A DNA stretch of 44,861 nucleotides from the NCBI GenBank assembly GCA_030685065.1, contig JAUXQH010000107.1, positions 1 to 44,861 on the forward strand, read 5' to 3'. The notes under the pieces are model-generated. The model was not told where the DNA came from. It was given only the letters and a program-made list of their open reading frames with translations, and ran no database searches. A program made the translations under genes and the position numbers. Source of the DNA: Pseudomonadota bacterium (GTDB lineage Bacteria; Myxococcota_A; UBA796; SXON01). This document shows, one piece after another, positions 42,644 to 44,861 of this stretch (the stretch's first letter is position 1; each line of letters opens with the position of its first letter).

Positions 42644-44861
42644 TCAGGACGCGCCGGTGGCCCGCCGGTGCGCCAGGGTCACACGGATGGCGTCGAATGG
42701 CACCGATCCATCGAAGTGATCGAAGATCGGCTTCATGCGACCGTCTCCGAGCGAGTCGGCGACCGCGGTGATGCGCGCGTAGTCGGCCTCGCTCACCCAC
42801 GGGGCCACGCTCGTCGGGGCCTCCTGCTCGATCCACTCCGTCAGGTACTGGAGCGTGGTGGAGCGTGCGCGCCCCACGGTGGCCGCCACGTCCTCGAGGC
42901 CGACCCCGGCCGCGAACAAGGCGAACGCCTGCTTGCGGCCTTCGGTGGGGGCGCGCTCCGGAGCGTCCGCTACGACACGAGCGACCGGACGCGAGCCAGC
43001 GCCCGATCCCGATCCGGAGCCGAGCGGCACGGCGTTCGCGGCGCACCACTCGGTGATGCACTGGAGGAAGCGGCCGCCGAACTTCTCGAGCTTGGCGCCG
43101 CCCACGCCCTTGATGGTGCCGAAGGCGTCGAGCGAGCCGGGCCGGCGGCGGGACATCTCGAGGAGGGGGGCGTCCCCGAAGACGACGTACGGAGGCACCT
43201 TGAGCTCGGTCGCGATGCCGCGTCGAAGCTGGCGGAGAGCCTCGAACAGGCGGTGCTCCTGGGGGGAGAGGTCGGACGCGACGCTCCCGTCCGCCTTGCG
43301 ACGCTTCTTGTCCGACTGCGCCAGCACTTCGGGCGCGCGGGCCCGGAGCAGGTGCACGGGGACCTCCCCCTTGAGGATGGGCCCGGAGAGCGCCTCGAGC
43401 CGCAACACGGGGAACTCGCCCGCGTCGCGGGTCAGCGCGCCCAGGTCGACCAGCTGGTCGACGAAGCTCACGATGGTGTCCTTCTCGATCTCGCGCAGGA
43501 GCCCCCACGTCGAGAGCTTGTCGTGGCCGCGCTGGATGATCTTGGCCTGCGCCGAGCCCCGGAGCACGTCGGAGAGGTAGGCCGCGCCGTACGCATCGCC
43601 CCGGGCGCCGCGGAGCCGCGCGACGCAGGAGAGGATCTTCCGCGCGATGGTGGTGGAGTCCTCGACGTCCTCGAGCTCCTGGTTGCAAACGTCGCAGGCG
43701 TTGCAGCCCGTGCCGCCGTCGGGAGGCACATAGGCCTGGCCGAAGTACTCGGAGAGCGCGCGGTGCCGACAGCGCGTGCCCGAGGCGACCCGCTGCATCT
43801 GGTGGAGCAGGTCCTTCTGGGCCTGGAGGACGGCGGGCGGCACGTCCACCTCGCTCTCGGCGGAGGAGCGGTCCATCAGCTGGCCCCACCGCACCGCGTC
43901 GGAGGAGGCGTACAGGAGCACGCACTCCGACGGGAGCCCGTCGCGGCCGGCGCGGCCGGTTTCCTGCTGGTAGGCCTCGACCGACTTCGGCATCGACGCG
44001 TGGATGACGGCGCGCACATCCCCGCGGTCGATCCCCATGCCGAACGCCACGGTCGCGACGACGATCGGGAGCCGCTCGGAGAGGAAGTCGTCCTGCACGC
44101 GGGTGCGTCGGCCGGCATCGAGCCCCGCGTGGTAGGCCGCCGCCTGGAGCCCGCGGCTGTTCAGGGCCTCGGTCACGCTCTCGGTCTGCTTGCGGCTGAT
44201 GCAGTAGACGATCGCGGCGTCGCCGGGGTGGCGCTTGAGGATGGCCTCGATCTGGTCCTCGCCCTGGCCGACGCGCGGCAGCACGCGGTAGCTCAGGTTC
44301 GGACGGTCGAACGTGCCGACGTGCACGGCGGGATCGACCATGCGGAGCTGGAGGACGATGTCCTCGCGCACGCGCGGCGTCGCGGTGGCCGTGTAGGCGT
44401 GCATCGGGATGCCCGGCAGGACCTCGCGCACCTCTGCGATGCGACGATATTCGGGGCGGAAGTCGTGCCCCCACTGGCTGATGCAGTGCGCCTCGTCGAT
44501 CGCGACGGCGGCGACGGCGCGCTCGGGATGGTTGCGCCCCAGGCCGCCGAGCCAGGGGAGGAAGCCGTCGGAGAGCAGACGCTCGGGCGAGACGAAGAGG
44601 AGCTTGATGCGGCCCTGCTCGACGCCCCGGCGCGCCTCGGCGGCCTCGTCGGAGGGGACGGCGCCGTGAAGCGCGGCGGCGGGGTACCCGGCGAGCCGCA
44701 GCCCATCCACCTGGTCCTTCATCAGCGCGATGAGCGGGGAGACCACCACGCAGAGCGCCGCTTCGCCCGGCGCACGCAGGAGCGGGGGGAGCTGGTAGCA
44801 GAGCGACTTGCCGCCGCCGGTGGGCAGCACCACGAGCGAGTCACGATGCGCGAGCGCGGCG
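42644..44861 (-). CDS. recQ: ATP-dependent DNA helicase RecQ (5' end outside the window)
   Basis: At least 738 residues are in the window; the reading frame runs through the right edge, so the N-terminus is missing. Walker A (LPTGGGKSLCYQLP) and the DEAH box (AIDEAHCISQWGHDFRPEY) are followed by the RecQ-type helicase core (VVATVAFGMGIDRGDVR, QQETGRAGRDGLPSE). The zinc region has CRHRALSEYFG plus CNACDVC. The HRDC domain lies in RLFEALRQLRRGIATELKV to FGGRFLQCITEW. The C-terminus has a helix-turn-helix-like segment (LEDVAATVGRARSTTLQYLT). It unwinds DNA in recombination and repair. It is separated by 49 bp from the large lipoprotein gene on the same strand. Confidence 0.93.
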   Translation of the reverse strand, partial: AALAHRDSLVVLPTGGGKSLCYQLPPLLRAPGEAALCVVVSPLIALMKDQVDGLRLAGYPAAALHGAVPSDEAAEARRGVEQGRIKLLFVSPERLLSDGFLPWLGGLGRNHPERAVAAVAIDEAHCISQWGHDFRPEYRRIAEVREVLPGIPMHAYTATATPRVREDIVLQLRMVDPAVHVGTFDRPNLSYRVLPRVGQGEDQIEAILKRHPGDAAIVYCISRKQTESVTEALNSRGLQAAAYHAGLDAGRRTRVQDDFLSERLPIVVATVAFGMGIDRGDVRAVIHASMPKSVEAYQQETGRAGRDGLPSECVLLYASSDAVRWGQLMDRSSAESEVDVPPAVLQAQKDLLHQMQRVASGTRCRHRALSEYFGQAYVPPDGGTGCNACDVCNQELEDVEDSTTIARKILSCVARLRGARGDAYGAAYLSDVLRGSAQAKIIQRGHDKLSTWGLLREIEKDTIVSFVDQLVDLGALTRDAGEFPVLRLEALSGPILKGEVPVHLLRARAPEVLAQSDKKRRKADGSVASDLSPQEHRLFEALRQLRRGIATELKVPPYVVFGDAPLLEMSRRRPGSLDAFGTIKGVGGAKLEKFGGRFLQCITEWCAANAVPLGSGSGSGAGSRPVARVVADAPERAPTEGRKQAFALFAAGVGLEDVAATVGRARSTTLQYLTEWIEQEAPTSVAPWVSEADYARITAVADSLGDGRMKPIFDHFDGSVPFDAIRVTLAHRRATGAS

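Overview
The window is high-GC, gene-dense bacterial DNA. It reads as a chromosome segment of a Myxococcota (deltaproteobacterial) relative, probably a poorly characterised or metagenome-derived lineage. The evidence is a MYXO-CTERM-like C-terminal anchor (gene ending at 31401), about a dozen predicted lipoproteins, several secreted proteins built from MopE-type Asp-rich metal-binding repeats and FG-GAP repeats, a DUF1552/DUF1592 pair, and an ECF sigma/ChrR pair. No rRNA, tRNA, CRISPR array or complete insertion sequence was seen.

Layout. (1) 1-7.4 kb: short tandem repeats at the left edge, then a leftward four-gene operon with overlapping stop/start codons: DUF1592-type haem protein, Tat-exported DUF1552 protein, small lipoprotein, and a 1061-residue protein with two radical SAM domains. 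(2) 7.4-15 kb: mostly predicted lipoproteins (a glycerophosphodiester phosphodiesterase, an FG-GAP/MopE protein, an HEXXH putative protease, a Cys-rich protein), a small membrane protein, an unknown protein and a proline iminopeptidase. (3) 15.1-22.9 kb: an integron-like gene-cassette array without an integrase in the window. At least four attC-like sites lie in the same orientation. The start of two cassettes is complementary over 23 nt to the sequence just before the next attC, and a third matches over 7 nt. The cassettes carry two small lipoproteins, a possible transposase remnant, a TIR-domain protein, an AIPR protein with a PD-(D/E)XK-like N-terminus, and a three-gene STAS-GHKL ATPase / DUF4325 / membrane-protein unit. 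Several of these belong to families found in anti-phage systems, so the array looks like a cassette-borne defence or signalling store. (4) 23-28.5 kb: 2,4-dienoyl-CoA reductase, ECF sigma factor with ChrR-like zinc/cupin anti-sigma factor and an SDR, and a zinc alcohol dehydrogenase. (5) 28.5-42.6 kb: a double C-type-lectin/MopE/thrombospondin-type-3 surface protein, a DUF4142 lipoprotein, an MFS exporter with a pentahaem cytochrome c, a Slt70-like lytic transglycosylase overlapping a rhodanese-fold protein without its cysteine, a CreD-like membrane protein and a large MopE/FG-GAP lipoprotein. (6) 42.6 kb to the right edge: a RecQ helicase cut by the window end.

Functionally, most of the window serves the cell envelope (lipoproteins, haem proteins, peptidoglycan lysis, surface adhesins). 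The cassette array is an accessory island within it, and its genes, especially AIPR and STAS-GHKL, look less GC-rich than their neighbours. Family assignments come from reading motifs by eye. No database search, fold prediction or statistics could be run.
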